Source of the DNA: Nemesobacter sp965249045
Lineage (GTDB): Bacteria > Desulfobacterota_D > UBA1144 > Nemesobacterales > Nemesobacteraceae
NCBI GenBank assembly: GCA_965249045.1
Contig: OZ252213.1
Coordinates: 1,426,001-1,490,000 of the forward strand
Length of the DNA: 64,000 nt
Direction: 5' to 3'
Both the position numbers and the translations under genes were made by a program. Positions 33,689 through 45,000 of this stretch are shown piece by piece. Below the pieces are notes generated by a model. The model made no database searches. It was not told the origin of the DNA and saw only the letters and a program-made list of their open reading frames with translations. Position 1 is the stretch's first letter; the number at the start of each line of letters is the position of its first letter.

Positions 33689-35101
33689 ATGGCAAAGCTA
33701 CGCGAAGAGTGTGGAGTTTTTGGAATATATGACCATCCCGCTGCCGCCAACTTTACCTATCTTGGCCTCTACTCTCTTCAGCACAGAGGACAGGAAAGTG
33801 CCGGCATAGTGTCAACCGACGGCAAAAAGCTCTATTCTCACCGGAAAATGGGGCTTGTAACCGAGGTTTTTAACGAAGAATCAATATTAAAGCTGCAAGG
33901 CACTACCGCAATCGGCCATGTTAGATATTCCACAACAGGCTCAAGCAACAGCAAGAATACTCAACCCCTGATAATGAATTACGAGAAAGGGGAACTCGCT
34001 GTTGGGCACAACGGCAATCTTACAAATGCAAGAGTGCTAAGACACAAGCTTGAAAAAGAAGGTTCTATCTTTCAATCAACAACGGATACCGAGGTAATAG
34101 TACACCTAATAGCAAGATCGAAGGAAAAAACCTTTCTCAAAAGAATCATAGAAGCCCTTACTGAATGCAAGGGCGCATATTCTCTTGTATTTCTTACTCC
34201 TAAAGGTCTGGTGGCCGCACGTGACCCCCATGGATTCAGGCCCCTTGTTCTTGGAAAAATTGATAACTCTTACGTTGTGGCATCCGAAACATGTGCTTTT
34301 GAACTCATAGGAGCCGATTATATAAGGGAAATAGAGCCTGGGGAAATAGTGTTCATAAACGAGAGCGGAATCAGGTCATTCAAGCCGCTTCCGAAAAAAC
34401 AACACAAATACTGCGTGTTCGAAAACATATATTTTTCGAGACCCGATTCGTCTCTTCAGGGAAGAAGCATTTATCAGATGAGAAAAAGCATGGGTAAGCA
34501 ACTCGCAATCGAGTCTCCGGCAGACGCAGATATCGTCGTAGCCGTACCCGATTCAGGGACGCCAGCGGCCATGGGATACGCGGAGCAACTGGGAATTCCC
34601 TTTGAAACAGGGTTTCTGCGAAGCCACTATATCGGAAGAACTTTTATTCAGCCTCAACAGTCAATAAGAAACTTCAGCGTGAAACTGAAACTCAGCGTGA
34701 TAAAAGAGGTTATAAACGGCAAAAAAGTAGTGGTAGTCGATGATTCCATAGTAAGAGGTACAACCAGCAGAAAAATTGTCAAGATGATACGTGATGCCGG
34801 TGCCAAGGAAATTCACATGAGAATAAGTTCTCCTCCAATGAAGTTTTCATGCTACTACGGTATAGATACCCCTTTTAAAGAAGAACTCATAGCGCATTCG
34901 CTCGAAGTGGAAGAAATAAAGGACTACATAACTTCAGATACTCTGGGATACCTAAGCGCGGAGGGAATAACAAAAGCCGTCACTAACGGCGACAAATCCC
35001 CTAACGGAAGAGCAAACTACTGTTTTGCGTGTTTTGACGGTAATTATCCGGTAGAAATAACGGACGAAAAAGTATCGCATCAACAGATGGACCTTTTTTA
35101 G
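33689..35101 (+). CDS. purF: amidophosphoribosyltransferase
   Basis: Commits PRPP and glutamine to purine synthesis. The 470-residue protein begins MAKLREECGVFGIYDH: a seven-residue propeptide is probably cleaved to expose the nucleophile Cys8. The PRPP loop is VVVVDDSIVRGTTSRK. Cysteines in CVFENIYFSRPDS, FSCYYGIDTP and CFACFDGNYP match the four ligands of the Bacillus-type enzyme, so a [4Fe-4S] cluster is likely. The ATG at 33689 just follows the purL stop; the in-frame extension into purL is rejected. Confidence 0.95.
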   Translation: MAKLREECGVFGIYDHPAAANFTYLGLYSLQHRGQESAGIVSTDGKKLYSHRKMGLVTEVFNEESILKLQGTTAIGHVRYSTTGSSNSKNTQPLIMNYEKGELAVGHNGNLTNARVLRHKLEKEGSIFQSTTDTEVIVHLIARSKEKTFLKRIIEALTECKGAYSLVFLTPKGLVAARDPHGFRPLVLGKIDNSYVVASETCAFELIGADYIREIEPGEIVFINESGIRSFKPLPKKQHKYCVFENIYFSRPDSSLQGRSIYQMRKSMGKQLAIESPADADIVVAVPDSGTPAAMGYAEQLGIPFETGFLRSHYIGRTFIQPQQSIRNFSVKLKLSVIKEVINGKKVVVVDDSIVRGTTSRKIVKMIRDAGAKEIHMRISSPPMKFSCYYGIDTPFKEELIAHSLEVEEIKDYITSDTLGYLSAEGITKAVTNGDKSPNGRANYCFACFDGNYPVEITDEKVSHQQMDLF

Positions 35102-35134
35102 GGTTACCGTAATGTATTGAGATAGTGGTCCAAG

Positions 35135-37819
35135 CTACACAGTTGAAAGCTTCTTGAGAATTTCCTCAAGCTTTTTTTTGTGGTTTTGAAACTCATCCAG
35201 CTTTCCCTTTTCCTTTTCCACAACATCCTCAGGAGCACGGTCGATAAAATCCCTGTTTGCAAGCTTGCCTTCGGTTCTTTTAAGTTCCTGTGAGACTTTA
35301 GCCAGGTCTTTGCTCAACCTGGAAATCTCCTCCTCAAGATCAAGCAGATTTTCAACCGGCATAACTATTTCTACTCCCAAAACAACTTCCGAGACTGCCT
35401 TACCGGGAGAATCTTCACCGCAGACAACGCAATCGCCAAGAGAAGCCATACCGAGGATAATCTCAAGATTTCCCCTTAAAACGTTCTCCACTTCACCATT
35501 TTCAGAATTAAGATGAATCAGTACCTTTTCCGAAGGATGAACTCCCATAGTGGCTCGCAAGCTTCGTATTCCGGTGACAACGCTTTTTATAAGCTCTATC
35601 TGCCCGGACTCCTCTTTGAACATCTCATTTTCACTCAGCGTCGGATACTGCGCATCGAGAATACTCTTTGAGTTAATACCCTCATCTTTAGGAAGACTAA
35701 TTCCTTTTTCTCTGAATATTTTGAAGATTTCCTCCGTAATGTAAGGCGTAAAAGGATGGAGTGCCCGCAGAGAACGGAGCAAAACCCGCACAAGTACGTT
35801 AAGAGTGGTCTTTTTCGACTCGTCATCTTCTCCATAAAGCGAGAATTTGGATATTTCGAGATACCAGTCGCAATAATCATCCCACATAAAGTGATAAAGT
35901 GCCTGTGAAGCCTTGTCGAATTCGTAGTTTTCGATGAATTCCTCAACTTCCCCCAGCGTGGTATTCAGTCTGGTAAGAATCCACCGATCAGGAACGCTTA
36001 GACAATGGGTGCTAATATCAGAGTCGGAAACAAGCTCCGGTTCAAGGTTCATAAACACAAACCTCGTCGCGTTCCAGATCTTGTTCATGAAATTTCTGTA
36101 TCCCTCAATAACAGGAAAGGTAAGTTTTATATCCCTTCCCTGAGCTGCAAGCGCCGCGAGGGAGAAACGAAGCGCGTCGGCACCGTATTTTTCGATCACG
36201 TCAATAGGATCAATCACGTTGCCCGTTGTCTTGCTCATCTTGCGGCCCTTTGCATCCCTTATGAGGCCATGCACGTAAACATCCCTAAATGGCACATCTT
36301 CCTTGAACTTAAGTCCCAGCATTATCATTCTCGCAACCCAGAAAAAGATAATGTCGAATCCGGTAACCAGACACGACGTCGGATAGTAATGCCTGAGCTC
36401 CTCGGTATCCTCAGGCCATCCGAGGGTGGAAAAAGGCCAGAGTCCGGAGGAAAACCATGTATCCAGAACATCAGGGTCTCTAACGAGTTCAACCTTGTCG
36501 CTGTAATGCTTCTTCGCACTGGCCATGGCTTCATCCTCGTTCATACCAACGAAAATCTCCCCGTCAGGCCCGTACCACGCAGGTATGCGGTGACCCCACC
36601 AAAGCTGTCTTGAAATACACCAAGGCTCTATGTTTCTCATCCATTCAAAATAAGTGTTTTCCCAGAACCCGGGATGAAAACGTATCTCTCCCCGCTCCAC
36701 GCACGAAATGGCTTGAGCAGCAAGTTCCCCGGCATTTACGTACCACTGATCAGTCAACCAGGGTTCCACAACGGCCCCTGAGCGGTCACCGTAAGGAACC
36801 GTATGAACTGTCTGTTCAACTTTTACCAGAAAACCCTTATCCTCAAGATCCTTGAGGACAGCTTTTCTCGCCTCAAATCTCTCAAGCCCCGCGTATTTTT
36901 CGGGAACGTCGCCCTTTATATATCCCCGTTCATCTAGAATGTTTATGATATCGAGGCCGTTTCGTTTTCCGACTTCAAAATCGTTAAAATCATGTCCCGG
37001 AGTTATCTTTACGGCTCCAGTGCCCTTCTCAGGATCGCTGTATTCATCGGCTATTACGGGAATCTTCCTCCCCACGAGGGGCAAAACCGCGTTTCTGCCC
37101 ACCAAGGCAGCATATCTCGGATCATCCGGGTGAACCGCAACGGCCGTGTCTCCAAGCATGGTCTCGGGGCGCGTTGTAGCCACTGTAACCGACAAACCAT
37201 CATCTCCTTCTATCGGATACCTTATATACCAGTAGCTTCCCTGGGTTTCCTTCTGTTCCACTTCCAGATCCGATATGGCGGTACGAAGCTTGGGATCCCA
37301 GTTAACAAGTCTTTTGTCTCTGTAGATAAGTCCTTGGGAGTAAAGATCAACAAAAACTTTTCTTACCGCTTCTGAAAGACCCTCATCGAGGGTAAAACGT
37401 TCCATTTCCCAGTCGGGAAGCGCTCCGAGTCTTTTAAGCTGTTCTGTAATGCGGCTGCCGGAGTTCTCCTTCCACTGCCAGATCCTCTCAAGAAATTTCT
37501 CTCTGCCGAGATCGTTTTTGGTTAGTCCCTCGGAAGCAAGTTCTTTTTCAACCATCATCTGAGTGGCAATACCGGCGTGATCCGTGCCCGGAACCCAGAG
37601 AACGTCAAAATTCTTCATTCTCTTGTACCTGATCAGAATGTCTTGGATGGTGTTGTTAAGAGCGTGGCCTATGTGCAACGACCCCGTTACGTTAGGAGGG
37701 GGAATAACAATCGAGAAAACCTTTGCCGAGTTCGTTATTTCGGATTTGTGAAGTCCTGCGGAGATCCAGAAATCATAAATTCTCCCTTCAACCTCCGCAG
37801 GGTTGTAGCTTTTTTCCAT
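35135..37819 (-). CDS. valS: valine--tRNA ligase
   Basis: Class I aminoacyl-tRNA synthetase of 894 residues that charges tRNA-Val. It has the HIGH motif in PPPNVTGSLHIGHALN near residue 47, the editing domain with TTRPETMLGDTAV, the KMSKS motif in GRKMSKTTGN, the anticodon-binding domain and the C-terminal coiled coil (ENLLDLEEEISRLSKDLAKV onward) typical of ValRS. It begins 38 bases after rpoC and is probably read through from the rpoBC transcript, because no terminator is seen between them. It is convergent with purF. Confidence 0.96.
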   Translation of the reverse strand: MEKSYNPAEVEGRIYDFWISAGLHKSEITNSAKVFSIVIPPPNVTGSLHIGHALNNTIQDILIRYKRMKNFDVLWVPGTDHAGIATQMMVEKELASEGLTKNDLGREKFLERIWQWKENSGSRITEQLKRLGALPDWEMERFTLDEGLSEAVRKVFVDLYSQGLIYRDKRLVNWDPKLRTAISDLEVEQKETQGSYWYIRYPIEGDDGLSVTVATTRPETMLGDTAVAVHPDDPRYAALVGRNAVLPLVGRKIPVIADEYSDPEKGTGAVKITPGHDFNDFEVGKRNGLDIINILDERGYIKGDVPEKYAGLERFEARKAVLKDLEDKGFLVKVEQTVHTVPYGDRSGAVVEPWLTDQWYVNAGELAAQAISCVERGEIRFHPGFWENTYFEWMRNIEPWCISRQLWWGHRIPAWYGPDGEIFVGMNEDEAMASAKKHYSDKVELVRDPDVLDTWFSSGLWPFSTLGWPEDTEELRHYYPTSCLVTGFDIIFFWVARMIMLGLKFKEDVPFRDVYVHGLIRDAKGRKMSKTTGNVIDPIDVIEKYGADALRFSLAALAAQGRDIKLTFPVIEGYRNFMNKIWNATRFVFMNLEPELVSDSDISTHCLSVPDRWILTRLNTTLGEVEEFIENYEFDKASQALYHFMWDDYCDWYLEISKFSLYGEDDESKKTTLNVLVRVLLRSLRALHPFTPYITEEIFKIFREKGISLPKDEGINSKSILDAQYPTLSENEMFKEESGQIELIKSVVTGIRSLRATMGVHPSEKVLIHLNSENGEVENVLRGNLEIILGMASLGDCVVCGEDSPGKAVSEVVLGVEIVMPVENLLDLEEEISRLSKDLAKVSQELKRTEGKLANRDFIDRAPEDVVEKEKGKLDEFQNHKKKLEEILKKLSTV

Positions 37820-37857
37820 GGCTGATCAAAAGAAAGAAGCAGACCGCAGGGGAAATA

Positions 37858-40800
37858 TCAATCTTCTAGCACCACGTCTTCGCTCTTTTCTTCAATTTCC
37901 GGTACGGGTACGGGTATTTCCGGTGCCCCGGTCTCTATACTTATGTCCCTGTACATGGGAAGGCCGGTACCAGCCGGAATCAACCTGCCCACAATGACGT
38001 TTTCCTTGAGTCCCCTGAGAGTGTCTTCTCTGCCCTCGCAAGAAGCCTCCGTAAGAACTCTGGTGGTCTCCTGAAAAGATGCCGCGGAAAGCCAGCTGCG
38101 CGTACTCAACGAGGCGCGGGTTATACCCAGAAGAAGCGGTTCAGCCGCTGCCGGAGTTCCGCCTTCTTCAATGATCTTTCCGTTTTCCTCGAAGAAAATA
38201 TTTTTCTCTATAGCCTCGCCGACAAGCATCGTGGTGTCGCCCGGATCTTTTATCTTTACCCTTTTGAGCATCTGCTTGACTATAACCTCTATATGCTTGT
38301 CGTTAATCTTTACGCCCTGGAGTCTGTAGACTTCCTGGATTTCATTAACCATATAATTCGCAAGGGCTTTATCTCCCATAATATTCAGAATATCGTGAGG
38401 ATTAACAGCACCGTCAACAAGCTGGTCGCCCGAAGACACAAACTCCCCTTCCCTGACCAATATATGTTTTCCCCTAGGCACAGTATATTCTTTGGGTTCC
38501 CCCATTTCCGGAGTTACCACGACCCTCTTTTTCCCTTTGATATCTTTTCCGTAGGAAATACTTCCGTCGATTTCGCTTACAACCGCTGGGTCTTTAGGTA
38601 CCCTAGCTTCGAAAAGCTCTGCGACTCTTGGAAGTCCTCCGGTAATGTCTTTTGTTTTTGATGTCGCTCTCGGAATTTTCGCGAGCACGTCTCCCGCCTC
38701 TATATCATCCTTGTCCCCGACCTCTATTATGGCGCCTATGGGAAGCGAATAAGGTATTTTCTTCTCCTTCTTCACGGAGTCATTTTCCTGAGATTCCAAG
38801 TTTTCGGCTCTTATTTCGATATCAAGCGTAGGGTGCATTTCGAGATTCTTAGTCTCAACTATGACCCTCTTGAAGACACCCGTGACTTCGTCCACTTGCT
38901 CCTTGTAACTAACCCCGGGTTCAAGGTCCTTGAACCTCACAACTCCCGGAACCTCCGAAATTATAGGGGTCGTGTAAGGATCCCATTCCGCAAGCATTTT
39001 CCCTTTCTTTACCTTATCCCCTTCCTTCACGTTGAGCCTAGCCCCAAGAACAACGGGACATTTTTCTCTTTCATATCCCTTGCTGTCCTCAATTGAGAGT
39101 ACGCCGCTTCTGCTGGTAACCACCAATTTGTTATCACGTCCCTTAACGGCCTTTATGTTTTTAAACCTTACTATTCCCTCGTGCTGGCTCTCAAGAGTGC
39201 TCTCGGCCACCCTCTGACTCGCGGCACCACCTATATGGAACGTCCTCATAGTAAGCTGAGTGCCGGGTTCCCCAATTGACTGGGCTGCGACAATACCTAT
39301 GGCTTCACCCATGTTTACAAGCTTTCCGGTGGAAAGATTCCTTCCGTAGCAGAGCCTGCAGACACCGGTCCTGGTCTCACAGGTAAGAACGGAGCGGATA
39401 CTCGCCTCGCCTATACCGGCTTCGTCTATTCCCTTGACTGAGTCCTCATCAATTTCCTCATTTGCGTGAACAATTATCTCTCGGGTCTTCGGATCCTCTA
39501 TATCTTCAAGCGCTACCCTTCCAAGCACCCTCTCTCCTACTTTTTCGATTATCTCTCCGCCTTCAACCAGATCACTAACCCTGATTCCCTCTATAGTGCC
39601 ACAGTCAAGTTCAGCAATCATTACGTCCTGAGCGGCATCAATCAGCCTTCGCGTCAGGTAACCGGCGTTCGCCGTTTTAAGCGCCGTATCCGCAAGTCCC
39701 TTCCTCGCGCCGTGAGTAGAGATAAAATACTGGAGCACCGACAGACCTTCGCGAAAATTGGAGGTAATGGGGGTCTCTATGATTTCTCCCGATGGCTTCG
39801 CCATAAGTCCTCTCATGCCCGCAAGCTGCCTTACCTGGGTCTGGCTTCCCCTCGCCCCCGAATCAATCATCATGTATATCGGGTTTGAACTCGGCCTGGT
39901 AATACTGGTGTTTTTGCCCGTCCGAATCTCTTCGGAAGAAATCTTTTTCATCATCGCCTGAGCAACTTCATCACTCGTTTTCGCCCAGATATCTATCACC
40001 TTGTTGTATCTCTCTCCATCGGTTATCAGTCCCTGGGAATACTGGTTCTGAACTTTCAGAACTTCTGCCTGGGCGTTTTCCAGAAGGTCTTTTTTCGATT
40101 CGGGAATAATCATGTCCGTGATTGAAATGGAAGCGCCGGATTTTGTGGAATATTTAAATCCGAGAGTTCTCAGGCTGTCAGCCAGCAAAACCGTGCTCTT
40201 ACCACCGGTTTTCCTGAAACACTCATCAACAAGAGACTCGATCGCTCTTTTTGTCATCGGCTTGTTGATAAGGTCAAATGGGACGCCTTCAGGAATAACC
40301 TCGTACATTAAAACTCTTCCAACGGTCGTGAGTTGGTTCCGCCCTTCAATCCTGACGGTTACGCTATCATGCAAACCCATCTTCCCAAGCTCATAGGCAA
40401 AAACTACCTCGCGTACTGAAAAAACACTCCCTGAACCAGCATTTTTATCCGACGCCGTGTTCCTTGTCAGATAGTAAAGCCCGAGAACTATATCTTGAGT
40501 GGGAAGTATTATTGGCTTTCCATGCGCAGGGGAAAGAATATTGTTTGTTGACATAACAAGCGAGCGGCATTCAGTCTGCGCCTCAATTGAAAGCGGAACG
40601 TGAACCGCCATCTGGTCACCGTCAAAATCCGCGTTGTAGGCAGGGCACACAAGCGGATGAAGCTGAATGGCCTTGTCCTCAATAAGCACCGGTTCAAAAG
40701 CCTGTATGCTCAAACGGTGAAGAGTCGGAGCTCTGTTAAGAAGCACCGGATGCTCCTTGATCACTTCATCAAGAGCATCCCACACCACCGGAGCTTCACT

Positions 40801-42003
40801 GTCAAGCAGTTTTTTAGCTATCTTTATCGTTGCCGCTTCACCCCAGCTCTCAAGTTTCTGGTAAATAAAGGGCCTGAAAAGCTCAAGCGCCATCTGTTTG
40901 GGTAGTCCACACTGGTGAAGACGTAGATCAGGACCCACGGTGATAACTGATCGACCCGAGTAATCAACTCTTTTTCCAAGAAGGTTCTGTCTGAATCTAC
41001 CTTGTTTACCTTTGATTATGTCGCTCAGACTCTTAAGGGGCCTGTGGTTGTGACCCAGAACAGGTCTTCCCCTTCTTCCGTTTTCCAAAAGCGCGTCAAC
41101 GGACTCCTGCAGCATCCTCTTTTCATTTCTGACTATTATGTCGGGAGCGCCGAGCTCAAGGAGTTTTTTCAGCCTGTTATTTCTGTTAATCACCCTCCTG
41201 TAAAGATCGTTAAGGTCCGAGGCGGCAAACCGTCCTCCATCAAGAGGAACAAGAGGTCTGAGATCAGGTGGCAGAACAGGAATGGTAGTCAGAACCATCC
41301 ATTCAGGACGGTTTTTGGACTTGCGAAACGCCTCGCATATTCTCAGTCTTTTTGCAATGCGGGCTTTCTTGATCGGAGACTTGGTCTCTTTCATGCTCGC
41401 CCTGAGTTCCTGGGAAAGCTCGTTTAGGTCTATTGTTTTCAGCATTTCCCGCACCGATTCGGCTCCCATACCAATGACAAATTCGGAACCGAACTGTTCC
41501 CGTTCGGCCCTGTACTCGTCCTCGGTTATTACTTGGGCGAACTTGAGATCGGAAATCCCCGGGTCCATAACTATGTAAGCCTCGAAGTAAAGCACTCTCT
41601 CCAAGTCCTTCAGAGTCATGTCGAGGAGCATTCCTATTCTGCTGGGAATGCTGCGGAGAAGCCATATGTGAGCGACCGGAGAAGCCAGTTCAATATGACC
41701 CATCCTCTCCCTTCTCACCTTGGAGGAAATTACCTCTACGCCACATTTCTCGCACGTTATCCCTCTGTGCTTAAGCCTCTTGTACTTTCCACAGGTGCAT
41801 TCGTAATCCTTTACGGGGCCAAATATCTTGGCGCAGAAAAGACCGTTTCTCTCCGGTTTGAACGTCCTGTAGTTTATAGTCTCCGGTTTTTTTATCTCAC
41901 CGCTTGACCACGACCTGATTTTTTCCGGAGACGCTATGGAAATTTTTATGGCCTTATAATCAGAAGGGTTTTTCGGTTTTTCAAAGAGCGTGTCTATATC
42001 CAT
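37858..42003 (-). CDS. rpoC: DNA-directed RNA polymerase subunit beta'
   Basis: Catalytic subunit of RNA polymerase, 1381 residues. It has the first zinc site (CTCGKYKRLKHRGITCEKCG near residue 70), the catalytic NADFDGDQMAVHVP near residue 461, the rudder and bridge-helix regions, and the second zinc site (CETRTGVCRLCYGRNL). It is intact with no intein. It follows rpoB by 18 bases in the standard order, and valS follows rather than the rpsL-rpsG operon. Confidence 0.98.
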   Translation of the reverse strand: MDIDTLFEKPKNPSDYKAIKISIASPEKIRSWSSGEIKKPETINYRTFKPERNGLFCAKIFGPVKDYECTCGKYKRLKHRGITCEKCGVEVISSKVRRERMGHIELASPVAHIWLLRSIPSRIGMLLDMTLKDLERVLYFEAYIVMDPGISDLKFAQVITEDEYRAEREQFGSEFVIGMGAESVREMLKTIDLNELSQELRASMKETKSPIKKARIAKRLRICEAFRKSKNRPEWMVLTTIPVLPPDLRPLVPLDGGRFAASDLNDLYRRVINRNNRLKKLLELGAPDIIVRNEKRMLQESVDALLENGRRGRPVLGHNHRPLKSLSDIIKGKQGRFRQNLLGKRVDYSGRSVITVGPDLRLHQCGLPKQMALELFRPFIYQKLESWGEAATIKIAKKLLDSEAPVVWDALDEVIKEHPVLLNRAPTLHRLSIQAFEPVLIEDKAIQLHPLVCPAYNADFDGDQMAVHVPLSIEAQTECRSLVMSTNNILSPAHGKPIILPTQDIVLGLYYLTRNTASDKNAGSGSVFSVREVVFAYELGKMGLHDSVTVRIEGRNQLTTVGRVLMYEVIPEGVPFDLINKPMTKRAIESLVDECFRKTGGKSTVLLADSLRTLGFKYSTKSGASISITDMIIPESKKDLLENAQAEVLKVQNQYSQGLITDGERYNKVIDIWAKTSDEVAQAMMKKISSEEIRTGKNTSITRPSSNPIYMMIDSGARGSQTQVRQLAGMRGLMAKPSGEIIETPITSNFREGLSVLQYFISTHGARKGLADTALKTANAGYLTRRLIDAAQDVMIAELDCGTIEGIRVSDLVEGGEIIEKVGERVLGRVALEDIEDPKTREIIVHANEEIDEDSVKGIDEAGIGEASIRSVLTCETRTGVCRLCYGRNLSTGKLVNMGEAIGIVAAQSIGEPGTQLTMRTFHIGGAASQRVAESTLESQHEGIVRFKNIKAVKGRDNKLVVTSRSGVLSIEDSKGYEREKCPVVLGARLNVKEGDKVKKGKMLAEWDPYTTPIISEVPGVVRFKDLEPGVSYKEQVDEVTGVFKRVIVETKNLEMHPTLDIEIRAENLESQENDSVKKEKKIPYSLPIGAIIEVGDKDDIEAGDVLAKIPRATSKTKDITGGLPRVAELFEARVPKDPAVVSEIDGSISYGKDIKGKKRVVVTPEMGEPKEYTVPRGKHILVREGEFVSSGDQLVDGAVNPHDILNIMGDKALANYMVNEIQEVYRLQGVKINDKHIEVIVKQMLKRVKIKDPGDTTMLVGEAIEKNIFFEENGKIIEEGGTPAAAEPLLLGITRASLSTRSWLSAASFQETTRVLTEASCEGREDTLRGLKENVIVGRLIPAGTGLPMYRDISIETGAPEIPVPVPEIEEKSEDVVLED

Positions 42004-42021
42004 GGTACGGTTCCCTCCAAA

Positions 42022-45000
42022 TCAATATTTAGGAAGCGATTCAATTTCCGCTTCTTTTTCAATGAGATCGACATCGAGCCCTAGTGCTTGCAATTCCTTG
42101 CGCAACACCTTGAAAGATTCAGGAAGACCTGGCTCAAAGTTCATATCTCCTCTTACGATCGAGTCGAAGATTCTGGTTCGTCCCGCGACATCATCCGACT
42201 TTATGGTAACGAATTCCTGAAGCGTATAAGCAGCTCCGTAGGCTTCAAGCGCCCAAACTTCCATTTCTCCGAGTCTCTGTCCGCCAAAGTGGGCCTTACC
42301 TCCAAGAGGTTGCTGAGTTACAAGGGAATAAGGCCCTATTGCCCTCGCATGAATTTTTTCTTCCACAAGATGATGGAGCTTTAACATGTACATTATTCCG
42401 ACGCACACTTTCTGATCGAAAGGCTCGCCGGTCTGACCGTCAAAAAGAATGGTTTTTCCGTCTTCGTTGATGCCGGCAAGCTTTTGTATCTGCGCTATTT
42501 CAGACTCCTTGGCGCCGTCAAAGACGGAAGATTTCATCGGAACTCCTTCTTTGAGTTCTCTTACCAACTGAACGATACCGTCTCTGTCGAGCGACTCAAT
42601 AAGCTTGCCCATATTCGAAGAATCCGAGTATATTTCCAGAAGCTTCTCTCTCAAGGCCTTGGTGCTAAATTCCTTCTCGACATACTCGTTAAGCTGTCTT
42701 CCAAGCTCTCTGCCACCCCATCCCAGATGAGTCTCAAGTATCTGGCCGACATTCATCCTTGAAGGTACGCCAAGGGGGTTAAGTACCATATCAACCGGCC
42801 TTCCATCAGAAAGATAAGGCATATCTTCCTGCGGAAGTATTTTCGACACAACGCCTTTGTTGCCGTGCCGTCCCGCCATTTTGTCGCCGACCTGAAGCCT
42901 TCTTTTGACCGCGATGCGGACCTTAACCACCCTCAGAACCCCGGGAGGCAACTCATCCGGCTTTTTAAGCTTTTCCATGCGCTGTTCATACGCAGCGGTT
43001 ACGTACTCAACGCGGTTAAGCACCTTCTCGACTATTCCAACCAGTTCCTCGCGCGCTTCGGGAAGACCCTTAATTCTGATATCGACAAGCTTTTCCAAGG
43101 GTATAGCGTCGAGAATCTCCTCGGTAATTTCCTGCCCGCTTTTAAGAACCGTCTTTCTGTTAACCGTTATCTTGGAAAGCGAGGTCTTGCCGAGAACAAT
43201 ATGTTTTACCCTGTCAACCGCATCCTTCCTTAGGATGCCTCTCTCGTTTTCCTTATCCAGCTTTAATTTCGAGATTTCATAATTCTCGATAAACTTGCTC
43301 CTGTCATCCTTGTCCACCGAGCGGGACACGAGAGTTTCAACATCTATCACGGTGCCATATACCCCGGTAGAAACCCTGAGAGAAGAATCTTTTACGTCCC
43401 CCGCCTTATCTCCGAAGATCGCTCTTAAAAGTCTCTCTTCCGGAGAAAGCTGGGTTTCGGCTTTCGGAGAAATTTTTCCGACCAGTATATCCCCAGGTTC
43501 AACTTCGGCACCGATCATTATTATTCCGCTCTCGTCCAGATTCCTAAGTGACTCTTCGGACACGTTCGGTATATCTCTGGTTATATCTTCTCTTCCGAGC
43601 TTGGTCTCCCTCGCCGTACACTCAAACTCCTCAACATGGATTGAAGTGAACGCGTCATCCTTCACAACCCTCTCAGATATCAAAATCGCATCTTCAAAGT
43701 TGTATCCGCCCCATGGCATGAAAGCGACAACCATGTTCTGCCCGAGCGCAAGTTCACCACGGTCCGTCGAACATCCGTCGGCTATCACCTGCCCTTTTTT
43801 AACACGCTGTCCCCGATGAACTATGGGAGTTTGATTCCAGCATGAACTCTGGTTTGATCGGTGGAACTTTATCAGATTATAGATATCAACTCCGCCTTCC
43901 CGGCTTCTCTCCGTAGACTTGACTACAATCCTGACCGCGTCTACAGACTCCACCACGCCATCCCTGCAGGCAATAACTGTAACCCCGGAGTCCTTAGCCA
44001 CCTTGCTTTCAAAACCTGTCCCCACAAGCGGCGAAACGCTTTTTATCAACGGCACGGCTTGACGTTGCATGTTAGAACCCATAAGAGCCCTGTTCGCATC
44101 GTCATGCTCAAGAAAGGGAATAAGAGAAGCCGAAACCGATACAAGCTGCGAAGGAGATACGTCCATAAACTCAACATTCTCCCTCTCAACCATCATAAAT
44201 TCGCCATTCCCCCTAGCGGAGACAAAAGGCATTCTGAAAGATCCGTCTTCTTCAAGAGGAGCGTTTGCCTGAGCTACAACGTAATCCTCTTCCATAAGCG
44301 CGTTCATATATACTATCTCGTCCGTAACACGCCCGTCCTTCACTTTCCTGTAAGGCGTCCGGATAAATCCGGATTCGTCTATCTTCGCGTAAGTACTCAG
44401 GCTGGATATCAGTCCAATGTTGGGACCTTCCGGGGTTTCTATGGGACATATTCTCCCATAGTGGGAAGAGTGAACGTCCCTGACTTCAAACCCTGCTCTC
44501 TCTCTGGTAAGACCCCCCGGACCCAGAGCGCTCAGCCTTCTTTTATGGGTTATTTCCGAGAGCGGGTTAGTCTGGTCCATAAACTGGGAGAGCTGGCCCG
44601 TGGTGAAAAACTCCTTTAGAACAGATGTCACAGTTTTCGGGACGAGAACTTCGTTAGGCATAAGGTTCTCTATGGTCTGGTATCCCATTTTCTCCTTAAC
44701 AAATCGGGCAAGCCTCTCGAGGCCATGATAAAACCGGTCTTCTATGAGTTCACCAACAGTTCTGACCCTTCGGTTCCCGAGGTGATCTATGTCGTCGGTG
44801 GATCCTCTGCCGCCTTTTAAATCAAGCAGGTATTTCACGGTCAGCAGAATGTCTTCTCTGTCCAAAGTGAGGTGATCTTCGCTTACCCCTTTCCTTTTCA
44901 GCTTGTAGTTGATCTTGATTCGACCTACTTTTGAGAGTCTGTAAGCATCGGGGGTAAAGAACATGTTTTCAAAGAAGGTCCGTGCGACTTCATCTGAAGG

